64,000 nt of DNA from contig OX485806.1 of assembly GCA_950295325.1 (NCBI GenBank), positions 2,790,001 to 2,854,000 of the forward strand, given 5' to 3'. Made by a program: the position numbers and the translations under genes. The notes under the pieces are model-generated. The model was not told the DNA's origin. It saw only the letters and a program-made list of their open reading frames with translations, and ran no database searches. The stretch is from Polytrichum commune (Eukaryota; Streptophyta; Polytrichopsida; Polytrichales; Polytrichaceae). Positions 23,823 through 35,651 of the stretch are shown here, one piece after another. Positions within the stretch are counted from its first letter, which is position 1, and each line of letters opens with the position of its first letter.

Positions 23823-24037
23823 CTCTCCCAATGTCCGGGAAGATTTTTGGGCATATATGGTCCAAATCCAAGTGTTTCCAAGTCAAACCGGTTACATGTT
23901 GTGATCTTTCGGGTTTTGTTGGTAAGATGGTAGGTATGTTCCACAAATTCTTCTAGAATGATTCGTCCGGAACTTCAACCGGTTATTTCTCAAACTCAAC
24001 CGGTTCACCTGTAACTAGACTAGCAGCCGGTTCTCCC
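23823..24037 (-). repeat. AACCGGTT-rich dispersed repeat, copy 3
   Basis: Contains AACCGGTTACATGTTG, TTCAACCGGTTATTTCTC, CTCAACCGGTTCACCTGTAA and GCCGGTTCTCCC in the order of copy 1. A more decayed relative is at 41,466-41,760. Confidence 0.72.
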
Positions 24038-24149
24038 TGTGCACTGCTTGAAATAGCCTCAAAAAGTAGCTTGTTATCTGGCTTTGTTAAAGGGATGTTC
24101 CAAGTGACCTGGCCATGGGATCCTCACATGTTGGAAACCCTATTTCTGG

Positions 24150-25070
24150 AATATGGTTGATAATGGAGCACGGCTCGGACGACTCTGTCTTTGACATGAA
24201 TTAACCCTACACTCACCGGGGGCCATGTTGTTACTAAACCCTCTTTACTGTGGTATGAGAGGTGAGAACATGGTTGATAATGGAGCACGGCTCGGACAAC
24301 CCTGTCTTGACACGAACTAACCCTAAACCCACGGGGGGGGGGGGGGGATGTTGTTACTACATCCTCATTGATATGGTAACAGAGGTGAGAATGTGGTTGA
24401 TAATGGAGCACGGCTTGGACGACCCTGTCTTGACACAAACTAACCCTAAACCCACCCGGGGTCACGTTGTTACTAGACCCTCTTTACTATGATAATAGAG
24501 CATAGCACAGACGAGCTTGTCTTGACATGAATTCCATCCTAAACCCGCGTGGGAGGGGGGGGGGCATCGCTATTAGACCCTCGTTACTTTGGTAATAGAG
24601 GTGAGAATATGGTTGATAACGGAGCACAGCTTGGACGACCCTGTCTGGACACGAACTAACCCTAAACCCATGGAGGTCACATTGTTACTAGATCATTTTT
24701 TACTTTGGTAATAGAGGTGAGAATAGGGTTGATAGTGGAGCACAACTCGGACGACCATGTCTTGACATGAACTAACCCAAAGCCCACAGGGGGCCACGTT
24801 GTTACTATACCCTCTTTACTATGGTAATAGAGATGAGAATATGGTTGATAATGAAGCATAGCTCGGACGAGCTTGTCTTGACATGAATTCGCCCTAAACC
24901 CGTGGGGGGGGGGCGTGTTGCTATTAGACCCTCTTAAATTAGATAATAGAGATGAGAATATGGTTGATAACGGAGTACGGCTTGGACGAGCATGTTTTGA
25001 CATTAATTAACCCTAAACCATAGGGGTCATGTTGTTGCTAGACCCTCTTTACTTTGGTAATAGAGGTGGG
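24150..25070. repeat. about 117-bp tandem array, eight copies, with G runs
   Basis: GGTTGATAATGGAGCACGG and variants recur at 24,155, 24,272, 24,395, 24,611, 24,727, 24,843 and 24,962. One further unit near 24,501 lacks this start, so the period is about 116-123 bp. Each unit contains GTCTTGACACGAACTAACCC, then a CCCACGGGGG tract and CACGTTGTTACTA. The G tract is expanded to more than ten G in at least three units (about 24,333, 24,551 and 24,905). Frames through it are repeat-driven and not genes. Confidence 0.9.
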
Positions 25071-25226
25071 TGTCTACCACCCCAACCTTCCACAATAGAT
25101 TCATATGGGGACAAACTCATGGGCAAGAAATAAGAGCAAATCAAGAACGTTGCTCTAGGGCTAGAGTCGATAAAACAAAAAAAGATCTTAAAATTGTGGT
25201 AAATTGTTACACTTTTATGGTAATCA

Positions 25227-25727
25227 ATGTCCCATGCATAGTAGTGCCACTCACCACCCTATTTTGAGGCATATGCTAGGTTACACTGATGATCTACGAC
25301 TTCATTATCAGTGTCACCTCATGACACGTGGTGTTCAAGTGTGCTTGTGGTATGAGTACGTTTGATAGTGTTATGAGGTGTATGTCCATGTTACACAATG
25401 GTCTACAAGTTAATTGAAGTGTACATAAATGACACTTGGCATTAGTGTGTTCAATTATATATTCCCCTTGCACACTACAATGTAAACACACGACACTTGG
25501 CATTCGAATGCTCAATAATATCTTCCCCTTGCATATTGAAACGCAAATTGATCATCTCAAATATCCCAATGTGGTACACTAAACGTCATAAATGTGAAGA
25601 TTTGTTCACTTTAAAAAGAGACTCATGTTGATGCATGGTATCAAATTGGCAATTTGAAACCTCTAGACATCTAGTTTAGTCCCTTCGCAAAGAGTGTATG
25701 TGACAGTAAATACCATAAACGGTGTAG
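25227..25727 (+). mobile_element. foldback-family element, third copy
   Basis: Collinear with 8,180-8,650. Shared blocks include GAGGCATATG/GAGGCTTATG, CACTTGGTGTTCAAG-like, GTGTTATGAGGTG, AATGGTCTAC, GTACACAAATGA-like and CATCTAGTTTAG. It ends with GTGACAGTAAATACCATAAA, close to the family terminus. Confidence 0.7.
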
Positions 25728-26139
25728 GAAAGATGGAGTTTGTCCTCCTTTCTTACTTCAGTCCTTAGGTGTCCCACCCTTTGGTGATTTTAGTAGGGAA
25801 TCAAGTCAATTGAGGTTAGTGTTTGGGCCCTCCTTCTTCTATTTGGTTAGGAAACATACCTCTTTTAGAGTATGCCCAATAAAATAAAAACTAAAGGTTG
25901 ACAAAATTTAAAAAGGTGAGTTAATAAGGTTAGCTAACAGAAAGCTTCACTTTTGATCACAGCATTAGTTACAAGTGTCCTGTTTGTTGTGTCCCACTGT
26001 GATTATATTTTTTGGTCACCAAACGTGTAAGTAACAATAATTAAGAATTTAAATAAGTTCCAATTTTTGCTTGTAAAATTTAAAATATTATAATGATGGA
26101 GTCCCACAAAAGTAGTATGGCTCGATTTGTGGTCGATTG

Positions 26140-26455
26140 TTACAAAGTGAGACCTTTGGTGCTTAACATTTGGCTACGTGTTTGAAAAATGCTTCAATAA
26201 ATGATGCGAGTTTCGAAGCTAAGTCATGGATTCCTCCTCGCATATCATCCACTATCTTTTGTCGTGGCACTTAAGGTACTGGTGAGAGGGTTGGCTCTTT
26301 ATGGTCAAAGATTATAAACTCATTGAATGAAGCCGGTGGTGGGAATTATGAAGAGGGGGCAACCCCCAACCAAGCCGTGAATGGTGCCTCGTCTCTTCTA
26401 TGACAAACCTTGCCAACCCCATCTCCCTCACTGCCAACCGCACCTCCAGTAAGCA
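26140..26455 (+). repeat. tandem segmental duplication, decayed copy
   Basis: Block A (26,140-26,320) matches 26,505-26,690: TTACAAAGTGAG, ATATCATCCACYATCTTT and GGTACTGGTGAG-like words. Block B (26,325-26,455) matches 27,565-27,735: GGCAACCCC(C)AACC then GCCTCGTC. Block B here has TG/CA where the partner has CG, as expected from loss of methylated CpG. Confidence 0.6.
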
Positions 26456-26504
26456 TTTCACGATCATAGTTTCTTCACCTCACATTCTTTACGTTTTGTT
26501 GTTA

Positions 26505-26690
26505 TTACAAAGTGAGCATTGATGCTCAAAATTTTGGTTAAGTGCTTGAAAATTGCTTCAAAGTTCTCAAAAATGTTTCTCTTCGGATATCATCCACCAT
26601 CTTTCATGATGGTCGGGTACTAGTGAGGGGGGCCAATTCTCCATGGCCAGAGACAACAAACTCCTCACTCTCATATTTTAGTTCTAAGAA
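26505..26690 (+). repeat. tandem segmental duplication, block A of second copy
   Basis: Second copy of block A. It is separated from its block B (27,565-27,735) by about 875 bp, of which about 500 bp is the transposon at 26,972-27,473. Confidence 0.58.
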
Positions 26691-26971
26691 TGTTGTCGAG
26701 TTGGATGAAAGCTCTGTGGTGGTTCTAGTGGCGACCTTTAAAACTTCTATGTTTGTTTTCTTCCACATATAAACAAGATCGCAAATGGCAATCCTGAAAT
26801 AAACACAACCATCCACGATTTGATGATTACATTCAAAGTTTGTAGATTGTCAAGATGTGTATGGCGATTTCATCTATGAAAAAACGACAAAGCTTTCTAT
26901 TCTCAAATCGCCATCTAACAAAATTTCGCCTTAGAAAAAAAAGGCTGCTTGCTGTGGTTATAATGATTTGA

Positions 26972-27473
26972 GGGCCGCTTCACACATGAGACTAAGAGCT
27001 CATGACCATTACACTTCAAGCACTCTCATACGTGGGAAAGGCAGAGCCAATCCAAGTTCGCTTCACACTACGCTTGAGGGACCGACGGAGTATGTGAATG
27101 CAAGATGGATGTACAGTCTACATGGACTCCTACATGGTATCAAATGGATCATGTTTTCATGGTCATTTGAATTATTTTCAGAAACCACTTCTTGGAGATA
27201 GGCTTAACACAAAACCAGGGAGACCACGACACTCTGAACGCTCATAACTGTTGATTTATTCTATTTTATCATGTGTGAGGACCCCGCGTGAATACAAATT
27301 CATTGAAATAGCATTTGGTTGAGGGCCTGGTCACATATGACTTCACACTACACTTGAGGATCCGTGACCACACTACATGATTTTGGAGGTGTGTTGGGAC
27401 GGCCTTTGGACACTTTCTTTTGGGCTCTCACAATTTCATGGTCACAGCTCTTGGCTCGTGTGTGAAGTGGCCT
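26972..27473 (-). mobile_element. Harbinger-like MITE, CACTTCACACACGAG family
   Basis: Ends GGGCCGCTTCACACATGAG and CTCGTGTGTGAAGTGGCC form inverted repeats of about 17 bp. TTAA follows on the right and TGA precedes on the left, a plausible mutated TAA duplication. The whole element is collinear in reverse with 10,408-10,911. Confidence 0.8.
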
Positions 27474-27564
27474 TAACTCTCTTGGCAACTCAGTCCATTG
27501 TTTAGAATTATTAATAATAAATAAAACGAAGAAGAAAGAAGATGATGAGCTCATTCAAGTCCCT

Positions 27565-28320
27565 ATGAAGTGTGTAGCGGGGTTGATGCGGTAAAGAGGC
27601 CAGGAGGCAACCCCAACCGCGCGTCAGCGGCGCCTCGTCGCTTCTCTTGCTCTCGCACACCTCGCCGGTGTGCCACCCTCGCCTCGCCTCGCCTCCCCTT
27701 CGCCCTCGGCCGCCATCACGACGACGACGACGACGACCACCAACAAGGTGAATCTCATTTTCCCGCATTGTAACCATCGCTGTAAATTCTTTGCTTGTCT
27801 TCTCTTCTCTTCACTTCCATTTCACTCTCATCCAACTTCACTGAACTTCCATAGCTGCTGCCTGTCCCGCCATCCAAGGTGTGGGGCCACTCGGGCCCCG
27901 GCGGCCGCGTGTTATTCGTGCATACTCTCAACGATAACCTCGCTTGAATACACACCCCCACACACACACACAAACACATGTCACATGCACACAATGTCAC
28001 ACATCCTACTAGCTTAACTCCTTACACTAAGTTCCAGTACTGCAGTGCAGTCCACATGCATTCCTGCCTACACATCATCGACTGACTCTTCTGCGGTGGT
28101 TTCACATGGTGATTTTTATGCCTTTTTAAGATTTATCTTAATTTATTATTTGAGTCGTCCCTGTGGGGGTCACCCAGGTAAAATTCGGTCATTGCAGCAG
28201 GGTCGTGACGGTTGCCCAGTTATTGTTGTTGGTGGAGGATTTATTGGTGGGTTACGTAGTAGGTCGGAAATGTGTGAGGATTGATCTTATTCTTCTTGTC
28301 CTTCTCTTTACAGTCTTCAA
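27565..28320 (+). other. GC-rich promoter- or first-exon-like region, no assigned gene
   Basis: The segment 27,580-27,740 is sharply more GC- and CpG-rich than anything upstream and ends in a (GAC)n run, ACCAACAAG, and a good donor (AAG|GTGAAT at about 27,747). A CT-rich leader-like stretch follows (27,790-27,860), then a CA repeat (about 27,950-27,975). Frames here (27,570-27,773 and 27,670-28,017) are low-complexity Ala/Pro/Ser/Thr. A short stretch near 28,205 would read VIVVGGGFIGG, a dinucleotide-binding-like motif, but it ends at a stop within 20 codons. It may be the 5' end of an unidentified or dead gene, or an unrecognised upstream exon of the 30.5-kb gene. Confidence 0.35.
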
Positions 28321-30460
28321 CTTAAGTAGTGGGGCTGGCCAGCCAGCCAGCTGCAAACTCAGCAGCACAATATCACACTATTTGTTCGTATAGTTGTTCA
28401 AGGGTACACGTTCGCGGTGGCAAGTATTTGTGGAAAGGTTGATTGGAATCGGGAGAAATTAGTAAAGTGATGGATGTTGTACTGTGATATTATATTTGTT
28501 AACGATCTTGTGGAACCCTTCTGGAGGAAGAAAGAGTGCGAGCAATCGAGGGCAGGAACTACTTAGGCTTTTGGGTGAGGGGCAAAGTTTGATACCCAAT
28601 GGAATTTTTTTATTTCTTCTTTCCTTCTCGTCATCCAAGATTCACTGTGGGAGTGTAGTAGGTAGGTACTCTCGACGAGGGTGTACCTCGCATAGATACA
28701 TTTGAGTAAAGTGGTCGTTCGATGGACTCGAGAAGTGTGTTTGCAGAGGGATCTTTCTCTCATTCCGTCATGTCGCTGCGGATTATTGACCTTGGATTAA
28801 TTTAACGGTCTCCAACTGCCGAGAGAGCTATGGCGGCATGCGGCATGCGGCTGCTACAGAGGTTGATGATGTGCAGCTGTATTTGTTGAGCTTTGTAGTA
28901 TGATGTACTTACAGATTTTTGTAGAATCTCGCTTTCCACGGCTAGGATAGGATACGGTCAGGTTAGGTCAGGTCAGGTAGCGAAGGACATCGGGTTTCCC
29001 ACGCCCGGTAAAATCTGTGGTACGCCGACATACGCCGAGGAAAACGAGGAGCAATGTTGTCATGTGTGTTTACTTACACGGAAGCTTTTCTACCGCTTTC
29101 GGTTATTTATTTACACTTCACTAGGTAGGTACATGCCTCGGAGGATCTTTTGGGGGGGGGGGCGGGTGTATGTCGTGAGCAAGTAAGTCAAGTGGGGTAA
29201 CTTAATTCGAGAAAACTTAAGTTAGAAACAACTCAAGAAACATGGACCCCATGCTTTCGGCGACCCTACAAATTCATCCTTCCCCAACCCAGATCAGCAA
29301 TATCGATGTCTTTCGTTTCGTTGAATCTGCGTCCATCAGGAAGGTAGGTAGTACTTATATACAAAAGTTGGGGGTTTTCACTCCAATTTTCTCTCCTCAA
29401 GCAGGCCACCACTTTTGATTTAGCTCACTGACTCATGATGAATTCAGTGACGCTTGCATTTGTGACGATGATCATTGATGAGTGAGAGCCAGCAGGTGAG
29501 AGAGAGAGGAGGTTATGTGAGCCTTTGAGAGAGAAGATCAGGTGAGCACTTTGCTACAAAGTGGATGGATACGCTTTGTCTACGTATTTGAGTCTATCCA
29601 CACAACATTATGTCGACCATGATGAGTTCTCTTGCGCTTCAATGTCGAGATTCTTGTTTCCCTGTAGACGCCAGAGTCCACTGTGCATCATCCTCTTGGT
29701 CCAGAATGTTAGCTCATGCGAAGGTTAGCTTGCCACAGTTTGTGCTTCCTTCCTTCCTTCCTTCCTTTCCCGCCCAGCTTTTGGTTCAAATCGTTTCAAT
29801 GGAGGAAGAATAACTTAGTTGCCGTTTATTATTCCGCCGGAGGAGCATCTGAATAATTATTTCGTATGTCAATTTGTAGCAGACCGCCATATGAAATTGT
29901 GAGCACATCACAAATTGTTCGGTGACTCCCGAAATTTGAGTTGGCTCACCATCGGAAACGTGGGCGGCAGTGGGGACCCTGGGTTTTGGAGAATTTGAAA
30001 GTGTTTTTCTTTTTGTGGTCACCGATTGATTGCGCGCCGTGTGAATGAGGTTTTTTTGGGTTGAGGTTTGGTGGGGTCGGGTTCCAAAATTCTGGGAACC
30101 TAAACCAACCCTGTTTCACACTTTGAAATTCCTGTGTGAATCTGTATCTTGGTTGCGCCCACCCCCACCCCCCTCCCCAGGGAATGAACGAATTTCCCTT
30201 GGCAGAGGAGCGGCTATGGGTTAAGGAATAATGAGAGAGAATAAGGGTGAATCGTCATCGGAGAATCTCAGATGGCAGTTAGCATCATCTCTTTCTCTAA
30301 ATATAATCAAATTGTTCTCAGTTTTGACCTCTTGAAACTCTCCTCGTACCTTGCCACACTTTGCGTTGCAGTTAACCCTACCCTGTCACGCATCATCTCG
30401 GTGTCTGGAAAATAAAATGAAAGAAAAGAAAAATTCGATTGTGAAAGGATAATTTTGTGC
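28321..30460. other. gene-free upstream region of the prolyl oligopeptidase gene
   Basis: Contains a G run near 29,152, a CTTC microsatellite (29,745-29,768) and a small frame at 29,610-29,813. That frame starts MSTMMSSLALQCRDSC and is rich in Ser and Arg with few acidic residues, like a plastid transit peptide, and reaches a potential donor (GCGAAG|GTTAGC, about 29,724). No partner exon was found. No promoter element could be assigned with confidence. Confidence 0.35.
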
Positions 30461-33400
30461 ATGGATTGTGTCATCCGTGCATGTGTACTCGATGTTTGTG
30501 AAAGTGTACTGATTGGTTTGCGACCTCTGGGGATGCGGGGTGTGACGGTACAGTTTCAAACCTGCATGCGGGCGCTCTTTTTGAATTCATATCCGGCCCT
30601 CCTGCGCAACAATCTTAATTTGAAACCGCAAGTCTTACAACGCACGTTTGTCACCCGGTCGATCACAAGATTGGCAGCAGGGGGAGGACAGGGCACCATG
30701 GGATCACTAGCCAATGTGGATTTCAACCACATCCAGTACCCTAAAGTTAGGCGGGACGAGTCTGTGAAGGACAACTATCATGGGGTCGAAATCACGGATC
30801 CCTACCGCTGGTATACTTTCCAGCTAAAATATCCTCTTGCAAAAAAAGCTCAGAGACAGGAGATTCTTTGTGATTATTTGCAATCTGGGATGAGGAAATG
30901 CAGCCATGGTTGATTGTCTTTTTTTGTGAGTGATTGATATTTTTATTTGATTTCATTGCCCACCAAATTGAATGTGGAGATGTGATAGTTTTCTTGAAGG
31001 TTATGTACAATCTAAGGTTGTTACACCGGACTTTCGTAATGTAGGTTGGAGGATCCTGACTCACCTGAGACCAAAGAATTTGTGGAGAAGCAAGTAGATT
31101 TGGCCAATGGCGTGCTGGCGGATTGCGAAACTCGTGAAAGAATGAAGAAGACAGTCACTGCCATGTACAATTATCCTCGCTACGGATGCCCCCACAAGCG
31201 TGGCGACTGTTACTTTTACAGTTTCAACTCTGGCTTGCAGGCCCAGAGTGTGTTGTTCATGCAGGTACTTGCACCTTTGGCTTCACCATGCTTTTAAAAT
31301 CTCCTGCTTATAAGTTACACTTGCCTCATCCTGTTCAATTTGTGAGGCCGCATGAAGAATGAATACCTAATACTGCGAAGTCCAGTCAGAAGAGCACTTT
31401 GCTGGGGATCCCTTTGAGTTTCAGACAATCCATCGGCAAGAAATGGAGGAAACCTTTTTAGTGGATGAATTTGAACAGGAGAGCTGACCAAGTGGTTTTT
31501 AATTGTGTGTCTGCAGGAGAGTTTAGAGGGGGATGCAGAAGTGCTGCTTGACCCCAATACTTTAAGCAGTGATGGCACTGTGGCACTTTCAACAAAAAGG
31601 TTCAGTGAGGATGCTGAATTCATGGCCTATGGGTTGAGCTCAAGTGGAAGCGACTGGAACACAGTGAAAGTCATGCGAGTGAAGGACCGAGTTGTGCAAT
31701 CTGACACCCTCTCATGGGTAAATTACTGTCTGCAATTTGTTAGTCATGAGTGTGAATATTTTTCTCGCTGCTGTGTTGAAGTGAATCAGTTTATCCTGTT
31801 TTCTGCCATGTTATGGAGATAGCAGTCACATAACATGGACACTTGTTATTGTTACATGCAGGTCAAATTCACTACCATAGCTTGGACTCATGACAACAAA
31901 GGCTTTTTCTACAACCGTTACCCAGAACCCAAGTATAGCTCCAGTAACACCATTGTCATCTCCTTAGCTTTTCATAGAGCATGTTACGTTTCCTCAACTA
32001 TATGATTTCATGAGCATTTCCCCAACTTGTTCTGTTACCTTTTGTTGGTGTTGCTAAAAACCATAAGTTCTTGTTTGTTGTGGAAAGGTTACACCTATTT
32101 AGTTTCAGCGATTGAAGGATGTATTCCTGAATGATTCGTAATGCAATGTGAGCAGGAAGAAGGAGGGCGCAGATGCCGGCACTGAAACTGACATAAACCT
32201 TTTCCACGAACTTTATTACCACTTCCTAGGCACCGATCAATCTGAGGATATTTTGTGTTGGAGAGATGTAGAAAACGCATCCTGGTTGACCTCAGCGAAA
32301 GTTACTGAGGATGGCCAGGTATATTTACACAAAGTTGCTTCTTTGATACTTTTTTTCATTTTTTTCATTTTTTTTGGTCGAAATTGCAAATGAAGAATGG
32401 TTATTGCCAAAATCAAGACCTCAATTTTCTTTTAATGAATTCTTTTGTAATTAAAAGTATTGCATCTTCATGGATATATATGGGTTTAAAACTGTGGCTC
32501 ATATTTCAATTTCTTTGTTGAAGGGTGTCGATATTCACTGTACATGGCCTAAGCATGTTGACGTTTTTGAAATCTCCTCTGGTTTCTTTTCCCACTTTCT
32601 TTGACATGTTGCGTGTTTGTGTGATGCAGTATGTGGTACTGTCAATAACTGAAGGGTGTGACCCAGTCAATCGGCTCTATTACTGTGACCTCACTTCACT
32701 TCCAGAAGGCTTGAGAGGCATTAGAGGAGAGCAAAGTATGCTCCCCTTCAAGAAATTAGTTGACAACTTTGAAGCCCAGTACAATTTAGTGTCCAATGAT
32801 GGACCGGTCTTCACATTCCTAACAAACAAAGATGCACCCAAGTACAAAGTGATTCGTGTTGACCTTAACAACCCAGGCTCCTGGTCAGACGTGATCCCAG
32901 AGTCAAATACTGATGTGCTTACCTCTGTAAAGTGTGTAAATGAAAAGCAATTGCTTCTATGCTACTTAAATGACGTGAAACATGTGCTTCAAATACATGA
33001 CCTGGAAACTGGTGACTTTCAATGGCGGCTCCCACTAGAGATTGGCACGGTCGCTGATTGCTCAGGAAGCCGGAGGCAATCTGAAATTTTCTTCACCTTC
33101 ACTAGCTTCTTGACCCCTGGAACAGTGTATAGGTGTGATTTGAGTGATTCCAAACCAGAGGTCAAGATCTTGCGGGAAGCTGGCCCAGCCAATTTTGACC
33201 GCTCCATGTTTGAAACTGAGCAGGTATTCTTTCTTATCTGCTGCATAGGATTACTTTTTTTATAGGATTCTTATGTCACAAATATACCTCGTAGAGATTC
33301 CACAGATCAGTTAGAGTGGCACTTAGGATGGAGATTGGTCTATGGTGTATGTCCCTTTAAATCTCAGATCTGATAAAAAAAAAATTAGGATGTGGGTTAC

Positions 33401-35651
33401 TTTCTTGTTTGACTACAAAGTGTTCAGGAAATGGCATGGTTCTGGAAATCGTAGACGTCCAATTGATTTTGAATCCACTGCACGGTGCCTTAGAGTGGCT
33501 AAACTTGCTCCAAGTGATCCTGGTGTAAATTATGATCATACTTGCTAACCCATGCCTTGTTAAACAGGTCTTTGTACAAAGTAAGGATGGTACCAAGGTC
33601 CCCATGTTCATTGTATCACAAAAAGGCCTAGTTCGGAACGGCAATCATCCTACGCTTCTATATGGCTATGGAGGATTTAATGTCAATCTCACCCCCAGCT
33701 TTAGTGTTTCTCGATTGGTCCTTGCTCGACATTATGGTGCAGTTGTGGCTGTGGCCAACATTAGGGGTGGAGGAGAGTATGGAGAAGAATGGCACAAGGA
33801 TGGCTCTCTCTCCAAGAAACAAAACTGCTTTGACGACTTTATCTCATGTGCACAGTATTTGACTAAAGAGGGCTACACTCAGTCAAACAAATTGTGTATT
33901 GAAGGTGGCAGCAATGGAGGCCTACTGGTGGCTGCCTGCATCAATCAGGTATGATCTGGATACTTAATTCCCATTTGTAGTCATCCAATCGCGGTCACTG
34001 TCAGGAGGAGGTGGTACTGCAAGGTGCAAGATGATTTTCATTTATGATCTCAGTGGGCATCTTGACACACCATATAGTTTTATAATTTATTTCACTCTTA
34101 CGTCAATGGAAATGTATCTGACAGCATACTCTTTATTTGCAGAGGCCAGAACTCTTTGGATGTGCTTTGGCTCACGTAGGTGTCATGGATATGTTACAGT
34201 TTCATAAGTTCACGATTGGTAAGCAACAGCATCTCTTGGCATGGCTGGTCTTAATTCCACTGCATTAGTGCATCATCTTAAGGAGCATATGAATGGCAGT
34301 CTGCTTTCATTAGAGAATTTGAAACCTAAGGTGGACATTTCTAAAACCAATTCATAAACCAAAATTGACACTTTTACCACTGTCATACATTTGGATCCTA
34401 AAAATGTACGATTATGGTACATAGTGCTGGTTTTAGGCTCACTGTTGGTTCTGGGCAATCGTACTTTATTTGTAAGACTCTATATTCCAACTGCCTTTAT
34501 CTGACAGACTGCACCCTTATATCAATGCAGTGCTTCAGAAATTGTGACCAATTTTGAGGATAATTATTTTATTATTATCTGCAGGACACGCATGGACAAC
34601 CGACTATGGATGCTCTGAGAAGAGAGAAGAATTTGGTTGGCTTATCAAGTGAGTATCGGCTCCTCTTCTAACCTCCCTATAGGTTATGAGCAAGTCTTTC
34701 CAAAGAAGAGAGAAGGCAACTCTCAATTCCATGTAAGGCATTCCATATTTGTCTTGTTTATGACAGCTAATTTCAACGTCTAAACCTCTACTTTATGTTT
34801 GCAGATATTCACCACTTCATAATGTGAAGAGGCCTTGGGAATCAATCAGGGGGGTGCAGTATCCACCCACCATGCTTTTGACTGCCGACCATGATGATAG
34901 AGTCGTTCCCCTTCACTCTCTCAAGCTTCTGGCGGTGAGTTACGACTGGATTTCTGAACTGCCATTTTTTATTTTGAAATGAAATGGCAGTTACAAGTGT
35001 CACTACACTAAACATCTGATGTAGTTTGTCATCAGAATTGGTCTTCATGACTGAGTGTCATAATATACCCTCTCTAGTTGCCACCCAGTGATTGCAAGAC
35101 AGTTAATGTGGGTCAATGGTGAATAGTGTGGCCCACACTAAATTAGATGTTTAGTGTACTCTGCTGGTCAATTGTTGGCACCTGTGGTAAAGCTCGTACT
35201 CACATTTCCAGCTTTCTAGTATTTGATGGCACGAGAGCTCTGTTTTGAGAATATGGTCACAAAACTCAATCTAGACATCCTGGCTATTTGCAGACGTTAC
35301 AGTATGAGCTGTGCACAAGCTTGCAAAACAGTCCACAAACCAATCCTATTATTGGACGCATTGACAGAAAAGCTGGTCATGGGGCTGGCCGCCCCACTCA
35401 AAAAATGGTAAATCATCGTTATCCCAGTGTAGCCTGTTGCCCTTATTTATGGCAAAAGCCTAACTGTTTTGAATTTCAATACCTAGAGAAACCCATAGAC
35501 AACTACAGTACCATGATGTATCTTTCTGCAAAAGTTGTTACCTTGTGGGTATCTGTAACTGAAACTTCCTTAATATGTGATGCAGATTGATGAAGTGAGC
35601 GATGCATACTCGTTCCTTGCTAAAATGACAGGAGCCACATGGGTGGACTAA
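30461..35651 (+). CDS. POP: prolyl oligopeptidase (family S9A), 12 exons
   Basis: Serine peptidase that cleaves on the carboxyl side of proline in short peptides; cytosolic members are best known. Exons: 30461-30810, 31045-31264, 31517-31717, 31862-31932, 32156-32318, 32630-33223, 33568-33948, 34143-34218, 34585-34648, 34805-34934, 35294-35407, 35586-35651. All junctions are GT-AG and keep the frame. From the ATG at 30698 (MGSLANVDF, where cytosolic plant enzymes begin) the protein has 730 residues, the normal family length. From the first ATG of the frame it has 809. The N-terminal part gives DPYRWLEDPDS and the beta-propeller. The catalytic domain has Ser569 in GGSNGG, Asp658 in DHDDRVVP and His700 in AGHGAG (730-residue numbering), so the triad is complete. 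The 79 extra residues include [16 protein letters not shown], rich in Arg and Leu with no acids, which could target an organelle; 30566 is another possible start. A small MITE lies in intron 10. Function is certain; the start is not. Confidence 0.93.
35004..35158. mobile_element. 155-bp MITE inside intron 10 of the prolyl oligopeptidase gene
   Basis: TACACTAAACATCTGAT at the left end is mirrored by ATTAGATGTTTAGTGTA at the right end. The right part also contains GTGTGGCCCACACTAA, as in the TAGTGTGGGCC family. It sits between the exons at 34,934 and 35,294 and does not touch their splice sites. Confidence 0.75.

Noticed and set aside
24124-25003. Several 76-113 codon frames with recurring VVRAVLHYQP
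   Set aside because: Produced by the 117-bp tandem array, with no independent evidence of coding.
27511-27777. Arginine-rich minus-strand frame (GRRRRRRDGGRGRRGGEARRG)
   Set aside because: It is the complement of a CGT/GAC repeat and CpG-rich leader-like DNA; low complexity explains it.
28190-28285. VIVVGGGFIGG motif suggesting an FAD/NAD-dependent oxidoreductase exon
   Set aside because: Only about a dozen residues fit, the frame stops shortly after, and no neighbouring exons of such an enzyme were found.
1-30000. LTR retrotransposons
   Set aside because: No integrase, reverse transcriptase or long direct terminal repeats could be recognised; the repeats seen are DNA-type MITEs, foldbacks and tandem arrays.
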